A stretch of 64,000 nt of DNA, taken from contig JAEZQY010000009.1 of NCBI GenBank assembly GCA_023441055.1, positions 3,142-67,141 of the forward strand, given 5' to 3'. Below are positions 8,444 through 16,137 of this stretch, in pieces. This DNA comes from Bacillota bacterium (GTDB lineage: Bacteria > Bacillota > Bacilli > Paenibacillales > UBA4045). The translations under genes were made by a program, and so were the position numbers. A model generated the notes under the pieces. That model did no database searches. It saw nothing but the letters and a program-made list of their open reading frames with translations, and had not been told where the DNA came from. How positions within the stretch are numbered: the first letter of the stretch is position 1; the number at the start of each line of letters is the position of its first letter.

Positions 8444-8586
8444 GGACGCCGCAAGGCGTTCGTGTTGTTTGTATATAAGACTTTATAAGTTTTCAACTTA
8501 AAGGTGCTTATATATCGACGCTAAAACGGAAACGTCATTGCTTACGAAGTAGTTTGCTGCGCAAACTTGGAGGACGGCAGCGCCGT
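8444..8586. repeat. Cluster of four hairpins between the acyltransferase and AAC(3) genes
   Basis: Four inverted repeats follow one another: ACGCC-GCAA-GGCGT (8446-8459); a long imperfect palindrome with outer arms TATATAAG (8472-8479) and CTTATATA (8507-8514) and inner arms CTTTATAAGTT/AACTTAAAG; AGTTTGC-TGC-GCAAACT (8551-8567); and ACGGC-AGC-GCCGT (8574-8586). The first could act as a weak terminator, but no T-run follows. The whole looks like a structured intergenic element. Confidence 0.6.
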
Positions 8587-8619
8587 TTATCTGGATAGGA
8601 ATGACAAGGAGGAGTAAGC

Positions 8620-9384
8620 ATGCATACGAAGATCAGTCTGATGAAGCAGTTAGAGGAGATGGGAATTGATCCGCAAGGGACGGTTCTCATGCATTCCTCT
8701 ATGAAGAGCATTGGCGAGGTGGAGGGCGGGGCGGATACAGTGCTGGACGCCTTGTCCGATTATATGGCCGAGGGATTGTTGGTGCTGCCAACGCATACCT
8801 GGTCATCGATTAACGCCGAACATCCGAGATTTTATGTGAAGTCATCACCGGTCTGTGTCGGGATTCTTCCGGAATTATTCCGTAAGCGTCCGAATGTGGT
8901 GCGCTCCCTACATCCGACGCATTCGGTCGCCGCGCTTGGCCGGGATGCGATTAGTTTTACATCGGGGGATGAGCAGTTCGATACGCCCTGCTCGCGCGGC
9001 TCAGCCTGGGGGAAGCTGCTGGATCGCAAGGCGACCATTCTGCTGGTCGGCGTAGATCTGCGAAGGAACACCTACATCCATGGGATCGAAGAGTGGGTGG
9101 ATATCCCGGGCAGGCTCACCGATAATCATGAGCAGCTTTATACGGTACTCGAGGATGGTACGGAGATTGCAGTGCCGTCCCGTCGGCACTGTGGTCTGAG
9201 CTGGTCCGAGCACTTCTGGAAGGTCGAGGAGGTGCTGGAGCGCGAGGGGGCGCTGTACCGCGGCAAGCTTGGTGATGCCGATGTCATGGTATGCGACGCC
9301 GTTCGGCAATATGAGGTGCTGTCTGAGATGCTGAAGCGGAATCCAGACCTGTTCTCGGACAATGAGCCACTGGCCTCCTCATAG
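8620..9384 (+). CDS. AAC(3)-family N-acetyltransferase (YokD/FrbF type)
   Basis: 254 residues of the aminoglycoside 3-N-acetyltransferase family. Typical stretches are VLMHSSMKSIG near the N-terminus, LLVLPTHTWS, the conserved LHPTHSVAALG with the catalytic-type His, and GVDLRRNTYIHGIEE. Family members acetylate aminoglycosides or unrelated amines such as phosphonate intermediates; the sequence alone does not prove resistance. ATG 8620 follows AAGGAGGAG. It sits alone between the hprK series and the his operon, where B. subtilis has no such gene, so it is probably an accessory gain. GC matches its neighbours, so there is no sign of very recent transfer. Confidence 0.85.
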   Translation: MHTKISLMKQLEEMGIDPQGTVLMHSSMKSIGEVEGGADTVLDALSDYMAEGLLVLPTHTWSSINAEHPRFYVKSSPVCVGILPELFRKRPNVVRSLHPTHSVAALGRDAISFTSGDEQFDTPCSRGSAWGKLLDRKATILLVGVDLRRNTYIHGIEEWVDIPGRLTDNHEQLYTVLEDGTEIAVPSRRHCGLSWSEHFWKVEEVLEREGALYRGKLGDADVMVCDAVRQYEVLSEMLKRNPDLFSDNEPLASS

Positions 9385-9400
9385 CGTAACGTAAAACCGC

Positions 9401-9453
9401 GGTTCATAAGAACCGGGTGACATTATCACAGCACAATAACACAGAACCGGGTG
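9401..9453 (+). promoter_or_regulatory. Direct repeat and small hairpin upstream of the his promoter
   Basis: AGAACCGGGTG occurs twice (9409-9419 and 9443-9453), and the first copy overlaps an inverted repeat GGTTC-ATAA-GAACC (9401-9414). Both lie just upstream of the predicted hisZ promoter. They could be an operator pair for a regulator of histidine synthesis. No T-box features were found. Confidence 0.3.
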
Positions 9454-9459
9454 TCGCTC

Positions 9460-9488
9460 TTGACGCTTCCGAGGAGATATGGTAATAT
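9460..9488 (+). promoter_or_regulatory. Predicted SigA promoter of the his operon
   Basis: TTGACG (9460-9465), a 17-base spacer and TAATAT (9483-9488), about 84 bases before the hisZ start. This is the best promoter match between 8587 and 9571. Confidence 0.7.
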
Positions 9489-9571
9489 TTCGAGTATTCT
9501 TTATTTTGTTAGTATGGTAGAATGGTAACGAGTTAATGCTTTAATATAATAAAGTAATTGAGGGATATGCG

Positions 9572-10774
9572 ATGTCTAAACCTAAGGTGTTCGAGAAGCC
9601 GAGCGGCGTGAAGGACTATCTGCCAGAGGCGGCCAGCAAGCTGCGCGCCATGGAGTGGCGGGTGCTGCAATGCATGGAGCGGTGGGGGTATCGGCAGATT
9701 ATCACGCCTACACTGGAGTACTATGATACGGTAGGCGCGGCAAGCTCTACGGCGAATGATCGCTTGTTCAAGCTGCTGGACAATAAGGGCCGCACGCTCG
9801 TGCTGCGCTCAGAGATGACGGCGCCGATCGCGCGCGTGGTCTCATCTCTGCTCAAGGAGGAGTCGCTGCCGATTCGGCTGTCGCATCATTCGCATGTGTT
9901 CCGCGCGATAGAGGAGGAAGCGGGCCGCGAGGCGGAGTTCGTCCAGTCGGGTGTAGAGCTGGTTGGAGACGCATCAGCCGAGGCGGATGCCGAGGTGATC
10001 GCGCTGGCAGTTGCGTGCTTGCAGGCAGCGGGGGTGCATGAGTTCAAGATTGCGATTGGTCATATCGGCTTCTTGAATGGTGTGCTGCATGCGCATCTGG
10101 AGGGCCGTGAGGAGGACCAGCAGGCGCTCAAGGAATGTCTGCTGCGCCGGGATTATGTCGGGTATCGTCATTATCTGAGCAGAATCGAGCTGACTCAGGA
10201 TGCGCGGAGACAGCTAGAGGCCATTCTGCGTCTGCGCGGCGGTCAAGAGACCGGCCAGGAGGCCGAGAAGCTCGCGCTGGATGAGGCGACTGCGTCTGCG
10301 GTTAGGCATCTGGGCGATGTGTGGCAGGCGCTGCAGGTATACGGCGTTACTCCGCATGTGCTGATTGACCTGACGATGGTTGGCAACTTCTCCTACTATA
10401 CAGGTCTGATCTTCGAGGGCTATGCGGACGCGATGGGCTTCCCGGTGTGCAGTGGAGGAAGGTATGACAACCTGCTGACCCAATTCGGCAGACCGGCTCC
10501 GGCAACGGGCTTCGCGCTGGAGACGAATCGAATTGTGCAGGTGACTAATGGTCAGCTGGACAATCGGCCAAGACGCGTGCTTGTCGTCTATACGAAGGAG
10601 CATCGCGAGGAGGCGATTACGGCGGCGCTGACGCTGCGCGCTAAGCAGGGGTATGCGGTGGAGACGCGCTGTGTGGATTCGCCGCTCGGCGATGAGTGGA
10701 TTCGCACGTTGGATGGCGGCAGGGTCGAGCTGGACGGCTGCGAATATGATGAGATTGTGCCGTTCGACATGTAG
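9572..10774 (+). CDS. hisZ: ATP phosphoribosyltransferase regulatory subunit HisZ
   Basis: 400 residues, a class II aminoacyl-tRNA synthetase-like protein (histidyl-tRNA synthetase paralogue) without synthetase function. Recognisable stretches are EKPSGVKDYLPEAASKLRAM, LFKLLDNKGRTLVLRSEMTA (motif 2 region) and GGRYDNLLTQFGRP. HisZ pairs with the short form of HisG to make the active, histidine-inhibited first enzyme of histidine synthesis, and a short-form HisG is encoded next. The gene is first in the operon behind a predicted promoter. Many GC-rich codons give long antisense open frames, which I treat as shadows. Confidence 0.95.
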   Translation: MSKPKVFEKPSGVKDYLPEAASKLRAMEWRVLQCMERWGYRQIITPTLEYYDTVGAASSTANDRLFKLLDNKGRTLVLRSEMTAPIARVVSSLLKEESLPIRLSHHSHVFRAIEEEAGREAEFVQSGVELVGDASAEADAEVIALAVACLQAAGVHEFKIAIGHIGFLNGVLHAHLEGREEDQQALKECLLRRDYVGYRHYLSRIELTQDARRQLEAILRLRGGQETGQEAEKLALDEATASAVRHLGDVWQALQVYGVTPHVLIDLTMVGNFSYYTGLIFEGYADAMGFPVCSGGRYDNLLTQFGRPAPATGFALETNRIVQVTNGQLDNRPRRVLVVYTKEHREEAITAALTLRAKQGYAVETRCVDSPLGDEWIRTLDGGRVELDGCEYDEIVPFDM

Positions 10775-10873
10775 GAGCTGTGATAGCAATATTGGGCGAT
10801 GGCGCTGGCTGCATAAGTGGCGCAATGATCGCAGCAATGGCATGGAGTACGATGAGAGAGGCGGAGATAGAGG

Positions 10874-11512
10874 ATGGGGCAAGAACAGGAGCTGCTGAAG
10901 GTTGCGATGCCCAAGGGCAGAATCTATAAGCAGGCATCGAAGCTGTTCCGCGAGGCTGGCTTAGCGATTCCGGAGGACTTCGACGATACGCGCAAGCTGA
11001 TTATCTCGCTCCCGGAGGCCGGAATGGAGTTCATACTGGCTAAACCGGCGGATGTGCCGACGTATGTGGAGTATGGCGCGGCTGATGTAGGCGTTGTGGG
11101 CAAAGACGTATTGATGGAGGAAGGACGCGGCGTTTATGAGCTGCTCGATCTGGGGATCGCGCGCTGCCGCATGTCTGTGATCGGGCTGCCGGATTGGAAG
11201 CCGGTCATCCATCCACGTGTGGCGACCAAGTATCCGAATGTGGCGTCCAAGTACTTCCGCGAGAGAGGCCAGCAGGTGGAAGTGATTAAGCTCAACGGCT
11301 CGATCGAACTGGCACCCTTGATCGGCCTGGCAGACCGCATTGTGGACATGGTCGAGTCCGGTCAGACGATGCGTGATAACGGGCTGGTGGAGATGGAGTC
11401 GATGTTCGAGGTGACGAGCAGACTGATCGCCAACCGCGTCAGCTATCGCATGAAGAGCGGGACGATCCAAGCGCTGTGCGACAAGCTCCAGGCGGTAATT
11501 GACCGCGGGTAG
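10874..11512 (+). CDS. hisG: ATP phosphoribosyltransferase catalytic subunit, short form (HisG)
   Basis: 212 residues, the short form lacking the C-terminal regulatory domain, as expected beside HisZ. It condenses ATP and PRPP in the first step of histidine synthesis. Family stretches are VAMPKGRIYKQ near the N-terminus, ADVGVVGKDVL and the PRPP-binding region around ADRIVDMVESGQTMRDNGL (about residues 154-172). ATG 10874 follows GGAGATAGAGG. A 99-base spacer separates it from hisZ and an unusual 469-base repeat-filled gap follows before hisD. prs at 17689 would supply its PRPP. Confidence 0.96.
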   Translation: MGQEQELLKVAMPKGRIYKQASKLFREAGLAIPEDFDDTRKLIISLPEAGMEFILAKPADVPTYVEYGAADVGVVGKDVLMEEGRGVYELLDLGIARCRMSVIGLPDWKPVIHPRVATKYPNVASKYFRERGQQVEVIKLNGSIELAPLIGLADRIVDMVESGQTMRDNGLVEMESMFEVTSRLIANRVSYRMKSGTIQALCDKLQAVIDRG

Positions 11513-11528
11513 GCAGAGGCTGGAAAGT

Positions 11529-11760
11529 GGAAGTGTGTGAGCAGGTAAGTTGTGCGTGTGTGATGGGGAAGGGCAATGGGTTTGGAGTGGCTGCTGTTGG
11601 TGAGTGGAAGTGTATGAGAAGGTTAGTTGTTCGTGTGTGATGTGGCAGGGTATCGGGTTTGGAGTAGCTGCTGCTGGTGCGTGGAAGTGTGAGATATTGA
11701 TGGTGTAGGTGTGAATGCGTGAGTGTTAGAGTGCTGTGTGGAAGTGTGGAAGGTGGTTTG
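11529..11760 (+). repeat. 77-bp tandem repeat after hisG, two full copies and decayed ends
   Basis: Units start at 11529, 11606 and 11683, each with GGAAGTGTGTGAG or a close variant, and share a core ending GGTTTGGAGTRGCTGCTG. Copies one and two differ at roughly one base in eight. The third copy degenerates after a few bases, and a piece with the same GGAAGTGTGGAAGG and GGTTTGGAGTAGCTG blocks returns near 11743-11772. It is rich in GTG and TG steps and has no supported coding potential. It starts 16 bases after the hisG stop. Confidence 0.85.
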
Positions 11761-11825
11761 GAGTAGCTGGCAGTGGCATCCTGTATAAACTACTGTTATT
11801 TGGATGTTTATCCGGGGGGATGAAT

Positions 11826-11963
11826 TTATCCTGCAGAAGGTACAGTTAATTTTAGGATAAACGCCGAGTGCGCCATAAGATCATCTAATTAACTGTAGGA
11901 AATGCATGATAACCGATAATAATGACGGGAATCGCGATTTTAACTGCAGTTTTTGCAGGATAA
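11826..11963. repeat. Three copies of a 24-bp dispersed repeat upstream of hisD
   Basis: Consensus TTAACTGYA-N5-TGCAKGATAA. Copies are at 11826-11849 (inverted), 11889-11912 and 11940-11963 (direct). The last ends a few bases before the hisD ribosome site GAGGAGG. Outer bases are constant and the five centre bases vary, as in a protein-binding site or a small palindromic repeat family. The block explains most of the remaining gap between hisG and hisD; no gene is seen in it. Confidence 0.75.
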
Positions 11964-11981
11964 GGTGAGGAGGAGTATGCG

Positions 11982-13268
11982 ATGATGAAGATCATACCAG
12001 CTGGGGAGTTCTCGCTAGAGCGGGCGGTTGAATATGGCACGCCCGAGCAGAACGCATCGGTCAAGCAGATCATTGACGATGTGCGCGCAAGCGGCGACGC
12101 TGCACTGAGGAGATACACGCAGGAGCATGATCATGTGCAGGTGGAGCAGTTCCGCGTGCCGGACAGCGAGCTGCAGGATGCGTATGCGAAGGTCGATCCT
12201 GCGTTCCTGACTGCGCTCAGGCAGGCGGCGGCGAACATCCGAGACTTCCACGAGCGGCAGAAGCGGCAGACGTGGATCGACCTGCAGCCGAGCGGCTCGA
12301 TGGTCGGTCAGCATGTCAGGCCGCTGAAGCGGGTAGGCGTCTATGTCCCAGGCGGCAAGGCGGCTTATCCATCATCGGTGCTGATGAATGTGATCCCCGC
12401 TCAGGTGGCAGGCGTGCCTGAGATTGTGATGGTCACGCCGCCGGCAACGGCCGGCGTGCCAGGCATCGACCCGTATATCCTGGTGGCCGCCGCTGAGGCG
12501 GGCGTCAAGGAGATGTACCGGGTCGGAGGAGCGCAGGCGGTGGCCGCGTTAGCTTACGGCACCGAGTCGATTGCGCCGGTCGACAAGATTGTCGGACCGG
12601 GCAATATCTATGTAGCGCTGGCCAAGCGCTACGTGTTCGGCGCTGTTGATATCGACAGCATTGCAGGGCCGAGCGAGATCGTCGTGCTCGCTGATGATTC
12701 GGCCGACGCCGATTATGTAGCGGCGGATCTGCTCTCGCAGGCCGAGCATGATGAGATGGCGTCGGCCGTGCTGGTCACCGCGTCGCGTGAGCTCGCGCAG
12801 GCGGTGCAGACAGCGGTGGCTGCGCAGCTGGCCACGCTGCCGAAGAAGGAGATCGCCAGCAAGGCGATCGAGGCTTACGGCGCGATAGTGCTTGTGGATA
12901 ACCTGACCGAAGGCATTGCGGTTGTGAACAGGCTCGCGCCGGAGCATCTGGAGATTATGACGGAATCTCCGCTGGACCTAGTAGGCCGCATCGAGAATGC
13001 GGGCGCGATCTTCATCGGCCGGTATAGCTCGGAGCCGGTGGGGGATTATTTTGCGGGACCGAATCATATCTTACCTACCAATGGCACGGCTAGATTCTCT
13101 TCGCCGCTGAATGTGGATGACTTCATGAAGAAGACGAGTCTGATCTATTATAGTAAGGACGCGCTGATGGCGAGCGGTGAGGCGATTATGACGCTGGCTC
13201 GTCATGAGGGGCTAGAGGCGCACGCGAGAGCGATCGAAATTCGGATGGAAAAGGAAGGGGAAGCGTAA
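11982..13268 (+). CDS. hisD: Histidinol dehydrogenase (HisD)
   Basis: 428 residues, full length. HisD oxidises L-histidinol to L-histidine in two NAD-dependent steps. Typical stretches are RVGVYVPGGKAAYPSSVLMN, the IVGPGNIYVALAKR loop, SIAGPSEIVVLAD, the zinc-ligand region SQAEHDEMASAVLVT and GPNHILPTNGTARFSSPL. ATG 11982 follows GTGAGGAGGAG; the ATG three bases earlier does not begin the family N-terminus any better, so the exact first codon is uncertain by one. hisB begins on the base after its stop. A very GC-rich gene: a 60-base sample at 12721 is about 68% GC. Confidence 0.97.
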   Translation: MMKIIPAGEFSLERAVEYGTPEQNASVKQIIDDVRASGDAALRRYTQEHDHVQVEQFRVPDSELQDAYAKVDPAFLTALRQAAANIRDFHERQKRQTWIDLQPSGSMVGQHVRPLKRVGVYVPGGKAAYPSSVLMNVIPAQVAGVPEIVMVTPPATAGVPGIDPYILVAAAEAGVKEMYRVGGAQAVAALAYGTESIAPVDKIVGPGNIYVALAKRYVFGAVDIDSIAGPSEIVVLADDSADADYVAADLLSQAEHDEMASAVLVTASRELAQAVQTAVAAQLATLPKKEIASKAIEAYGAIVLVDNLTEGIAVVNRLAPEHLEIMTESPLDLVGRIENAGAIFIGRYSSEPVGDYFAGPNHILPTNGTARFSSPLNVDDFMKKTSLIYYSKDALMASGEAIMTLARHEGLEAHARAIEIRMEKEGEA

Positions 13269-13877
13269 ATGGCTGAGGTACAAGTAGGGACGGGGCGTCA
13301 GGCGTCGGTTGCGCGCAAGACGAATGAGACGGATATTAAGCTGAGCTATAATGTGGATGGTACGGGTGTGAGCAAGATTGAGTCGGATGTGCCGTTTCTG
13401 AACCATATGCTGGATCTGTTCACGCAGCATGGGCAGTTCGATCTGGAGGTCGATGCGCGCGGTGATGTGGACATTGATGATCATCACACGGTAGAGGATA
13501 TAGGGATCTGTCTCGGGCAGACGCTGCATGCGGCGCTCGGGGATAAGCGCGGCATCCGCCGCTATGCGAGTGTGTTCGTGCCGATGGACGAGGCGTTGGC
13601 TCAAGTCATTATTGATGTGAGCAATCGGCCGCACTTCGAGTATCGGGCGGAGTATCCGTCTGCGAATGTAGGCAGCTTCGATGTGGAGCTCGTGCAGGAG
13701 TTTCTGTGGAAATTCGCGCTGGAGTCGCGTATTACGCTGCATGTGATTGTGCATTATGGTCAGAATACGCATCATATGATTGAAGCGGTATTCAAGGCGC
13801 TCGGACGCGCGCTTAATGAAGCGACTTCGATTGATCCTCGTGTGACAGGCGTGCCGTCCACCAAGGGAGTGCTCTAA
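13269..13877 (+). CDS. hisB: Imidazoleglycerol-phosphate dehydratase (HisB)
   Basis: 202 residues, the monofunctional dehydratase without the N-terminal phosphatase found in enterobacteria. It makes imidazole-acetol phosphate from imidazoleglycerol phosphate. The metal-binding motifs are visible as DIDDHHTVEDIGICLGQ near 74-90 and the second motif HHMIEAVFKALGRAL near the C-terminus. The missing phosphatase activity is supplied by the PHP-type enzyme encoded at 16127. It directly abuts hisD upstream and hisH two bases downstream. Confidence 0.97.
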   Translation: MAEVQVGTGRQASVARKTNETDIKLSYNVDGTGVSKIESDVPFLNHMLDLFTQHGQFDLEVDARGDVDIDDHHTVEDIGICLGQTLHAALGDKRGIRRYASVFVPMDEALAQVIIDVSNRPHFEYRAEYPSANVGSFDVELVQEFLWKFALESRITLHVIVHYGQNTHHMIEAVFKALGRALNEATSIDPRVTGVPSTKGVL

Positions 13878-13879
13878 GC

Positions 13880-14485
13880 TTGATCGCGATTATCGACTAT
13901 GGCATGGGCAATTTGCATAGTGTAAGCAAGGCGGTCGAGCGGCTCGGCTATGAAGCGGTTGTGACCGCGGATGAGGCTGTTATTATGGCGGCCGACGGCG
14001 CGATTCTGCCGGGCGTAGGTGCGTTCGGCGATGCGATGACGAATCTGCGAGACTGCGGGCTTGTCGGGATCGCGGCGAGGTACGCGGTCACCGGTAAGCC
14101 GCTGCTCGGCATCTGCCTGGGCATGCAGCTGCTGTTCTCGCATAGTGAGGAGCACGGCGAGCATGACGGACTGGATCTGCTGCCGGGCAGCGTGGTGCGG
14201 TTCCGCGGGGATTATAAGGTGCCGCATATGGGCTGGAATCGATTGACGTTCCATGGCGATTCGCCGCTGTTCGAGGGGCTGGATGCGGGCTATGTGTACT
14301 TCGTTCACTCCTATCATGTGAAGCCTGCGCGCGCTGCGGATCTGCTGGCTGCGACGGATTATCACGGTGCGGTGACTGCGATTGTCGGCCGTGATAATGT
14401 GTTCGGGATGCAGTTTCATCCGGAGAAGAGCGGGGAGCTGGGCATGCAGCTGCTCGGGAATTTCCTGAGGCTGAGCGGGGCGTGA
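13880..14485 (+). CDS. hisH: Imidazole glycerol phosphate synthase glutaminase subunit (HisH)
   Basis: 201 residues of a class I glutamine amidotransferase. It supplies ammonia to HisF. The nucleophile motif is GICLGMQLLF (Cys near residue 79), and the His-Glu pair is in MQFHPEKSGELG. The start is TTG at 13880, two bases after the hisB stop, with AAGGGAG upstream. The last codons (GGG GCG TGA) form the beginning of a 51-bp tandem repeat that fills the space where hisA is expected. The HisH-HisF complex needs the product of HisA as substrate. Confidence 0.95.
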   Translation: MIAIIDYGMGNLHSVSKAVERLGYEAVVTADEAVIMAADGAILPGVGAFGDAMTNLRDCGLVGIAARYAVTGKPLLGICLGMQLLFSHSEEHGEHDGLDLLPGSVVRFRGDYKVPHMGWNRLTFHGDSPLFEGLDAGYVYFVHSYHVKPARAADLLAATDYHGAVTAIVGRDNVFGMQFHPEKSGELGMQLLGNFLRLSGA

Positions 14486-14633
14486 ATAGTGCGGCGTGAC
14501 CGAACTAAATGCGCGTGCAGGATGAATGCGGCGTGAATAGTACGGCGTGATCGGACTAAATGAGCTTGAAGGACATGTGCGGTGTGAATAGTACGGTATG
14601 ATCGGATTAAATGAGCAAGTGTGAGGAGAGGTG
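14481..14633 (+). repeat. 51-bp tandem repeat, three copies, in the expected place of hisA
   Basis: Units begin at 14481, 14532 and 14583, each opening YGTGAATAGTRCGG followed by TGAYCGRAYTAAATG. Copy one starts inside the hisH stop region and copy three runs to the hisF ribosome site. The array has no supported frame. In B. subtilis and most relatives hisA lies between hisH and hisF; here only this array is present. Confidence 0.9.
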
Positions 14634-14641
14634 GCTGGTGC

Positions 14642-15403
14642 ATGCTTACAAAACGGATCATTCCATGTCTGGACGTGAAGGACGGGCGTGTGGTGAAGGG
14701 TGTTAACTTCGTGAATCTGCGTGATGCTGGGGATCCGGTGGAGCTCGCGGCGGCATACGATCAGGAGAAGGCGGATGAGCTGGTGTTCCTCGACATCTCG
14801 GCGTCTGTTGAGGGACGGGCGACGATGATTGAGGTTGTGCGCAAGACGGCAGGCGAGATCACGATTCCATTCACAGTTGGCGGTGGGATCAAGAGTGTAG
14901 ATGATATGACGAGACTGCTGCGCGCAGGCGCGGATAAGATCGGGATTAATACTTCCGCCGTGCAAAATAAACAACTAATCTCAGACGGTTCCCGCAGATT
15001 CGGCGCACAGTGCATCGTCGTCGCGATCGATGCGAAGTACAATGAGGCGTGGGGCGAATGGGAAGTGTATACCCATGGCGGGCGCACGCCCAGTGGCATT
15101 CGAGCGTTGGAATGGGCGCGCGAGACTGAGCAGCTCGGCGCAGGCGAGATTCTGCTGACGAGCATGGACGCAGATGGCACGAAGGATGGCTTCGATGTGA
15201 AGCTGACTCGCGCAGTGTCCGATCTGGTGTCCATTCCAGTGATCGCTTCAGGCGGGGCTGGCAATGCGGAGCACTTCTATGATGTGTTCGCAGAAGGACA
15301 CGCGGATGCGGGACTGGCTGCTTCTATATTCCACTATAAGGAACTGACGATCGATCAAGTGAAGCTTCACTTGAAGAACAAGGGCGTGGAGGTGCGGCTA
15401 TGA
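14642..15403 (+). CDS. hisF: Imidazole glycerol phosphate synthase cyclase subunit (HisF)
   Basis: About 253 residues, a TIM barrel. HisF uses ammonia from HisH to convert PRFAR to imidazoleglycerol phosphate and AICAR. The N-terminus MLTKRIIPCLDVKDGRVVKG is diagnostic for HisF rather than HisA, and the second catalytic Asp is in LTSMDADGTKDGF. Start ATG 14642 follows GAGGTGG; an in-frame ATG at 14621 would add seven non-conserved residues. The stop overlaps the hisI start by four bases. A HisA/HisF swap is excluded by these motifs. Confidence 0.96.
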   Translation: MLTKRIIPCLDVKDGRVVKGVNFVNLRDAGDPVELAAAYDQEKADELVFLDISASVEGRATMIEVVRKTAGEITIPFTVGGGIKSVDDMTRLLRAGADKIGINTSAVQNKQLISDGSRRFGAQCIVVAIDAKYNEAWGEWEVYTHGGRTPSGIRALEWARETEQLGAGEILLTSMDADGTKDGFDVKLTRAVSDLVSIPVIASGGAGNAEHFYDVFAEGHADAGLAASIFHYKELTIDQVKLHLKNKGVEVRL

Positions 15404-16137
15404 GCAGCGGGAAGGAAGAGACTCTGTATGCATTAGATGAGCTGCTCGCGGCGATTGGCTGGGATGAAGCAGGGCTGGTGAGTACAGTGGTGCAGGATGC
15501 ATCGTCTCGCGAGGTGCTGATGGTTGCCTATATGAACCGAGAATCGCTGGCGAAGACGTTGGAATCGGGACAGACCTGGTTCTGGAGCCGTTCACGCAGC
15601 GAATTGTGGAATAAGGGTGCGACATCTGGACATGTTCAGCAGGTACAGGCTATTCGCTATGATTGCGATGCGGATGCGCTGCTCGTGTTAGTCGAGCAGG
15701 TCGGGTCTGCCTGTCATACGAATCGCGGGAGTTGCTTCTACAGGGAGCTGGATCGGGCGACAGGCCAATCGCGCTATGTTGTAGAGGCAGGCGCACAGCA
15801 TACGCAGTCGGGAACGGCCAGCGCACAGAACATTCTCGGCATGCTCGAGGAACTGATCGCGCAGCGTGATGCAGAGCGGCCGGAAGGCGCGTATACGACT
15901 TATTTGTTCGAGCACGGTGTGGATAAGATTCTTAAGAAGATCGGCGAGGAGGCAGGCGAGGTTATTATCGCGGCCAAGAATCGCGATCCGAAGGAGCTGC
16001 GCTATGAGAGCGCTGATCTGATCTATCATCTGCTCGTGCTGCTGCGGGAGCAGGGCATGTCCATTGCGGATACGCTGGATGAACTGGCGAGCCGACATCT
16101 GAAGAAGAAGAGTGAGTATCCGAGCCATGCGAATTGA
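15400..16137 (+). CDS. hisI: Bifunctional phosphoribosyl-AMP cyclohydrolase / phosphoribosyl-ATP pyrophosphatase (HisIE)
   Basis: 245 residues with two fused domains. The first ~130 residues are the cyclohydrolase HisI (VLMVAYMNRESLAKTLE, FWSRSRSELWNKG, and the zinc-type Cys residues in RYDCDADALL and ACHTNRGSCFY). The last ~100 are the pyrophosphatase HisE (HGVDKILKKIGEEAGEVIIA with its acidic metal-binding residues, then YESADLIYHLLVLL). They catalyse steps three and two of histidine synthesis. It overlaps hisF by four bases and its own end overlaps the histidinol phosphatase gene by 11. Confidence 0.96.
   Translation: MSSGKEETLYALDELLAAIGWDEAGLVSTVVQDASSREVLMVAYMNRESLAKTLESGQTWFWSRSRSELWNKGATSGHVQQVQAIRYDCDADALLVLVEQVGSACHTNRGSCFYRELDRATGQSRYVVEAGAQHTQSGTASAQNILGMLEELIAQRDAERPEGAYTTYLFEHGVDKILKKIGEEAGEVIIAAKNRDPKELRYESADLIYHLLVLLREQGMSIADTLDELASRHLKKKSEYPSHAN

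Noticed and set aside
9385..9459. Possible T-box leader before hisZ (ACCGCGG and repeats)
   Set aside because: The T-box AGGGTGG-N-ACCGCG core, specifier loop and terminator are missing, and the region lies upstream of the best promoter, so it would not be transcribed with hisZ.
11513..11981. CRISPR-like array after hisG
   Set aside because: The repeats are tandem and contiguous (77 bp), without unique spacers of constant size, and no cas genes are nearby.
13874..14974. Long minus-strand open frame across hisH, the repeat and hisF
   Set aside because: It runs antisense to well-identified genes, is rich in His, Arg and Leu, as expected from GC-rich codons read backwards, and has no start signal or recognisable domain.
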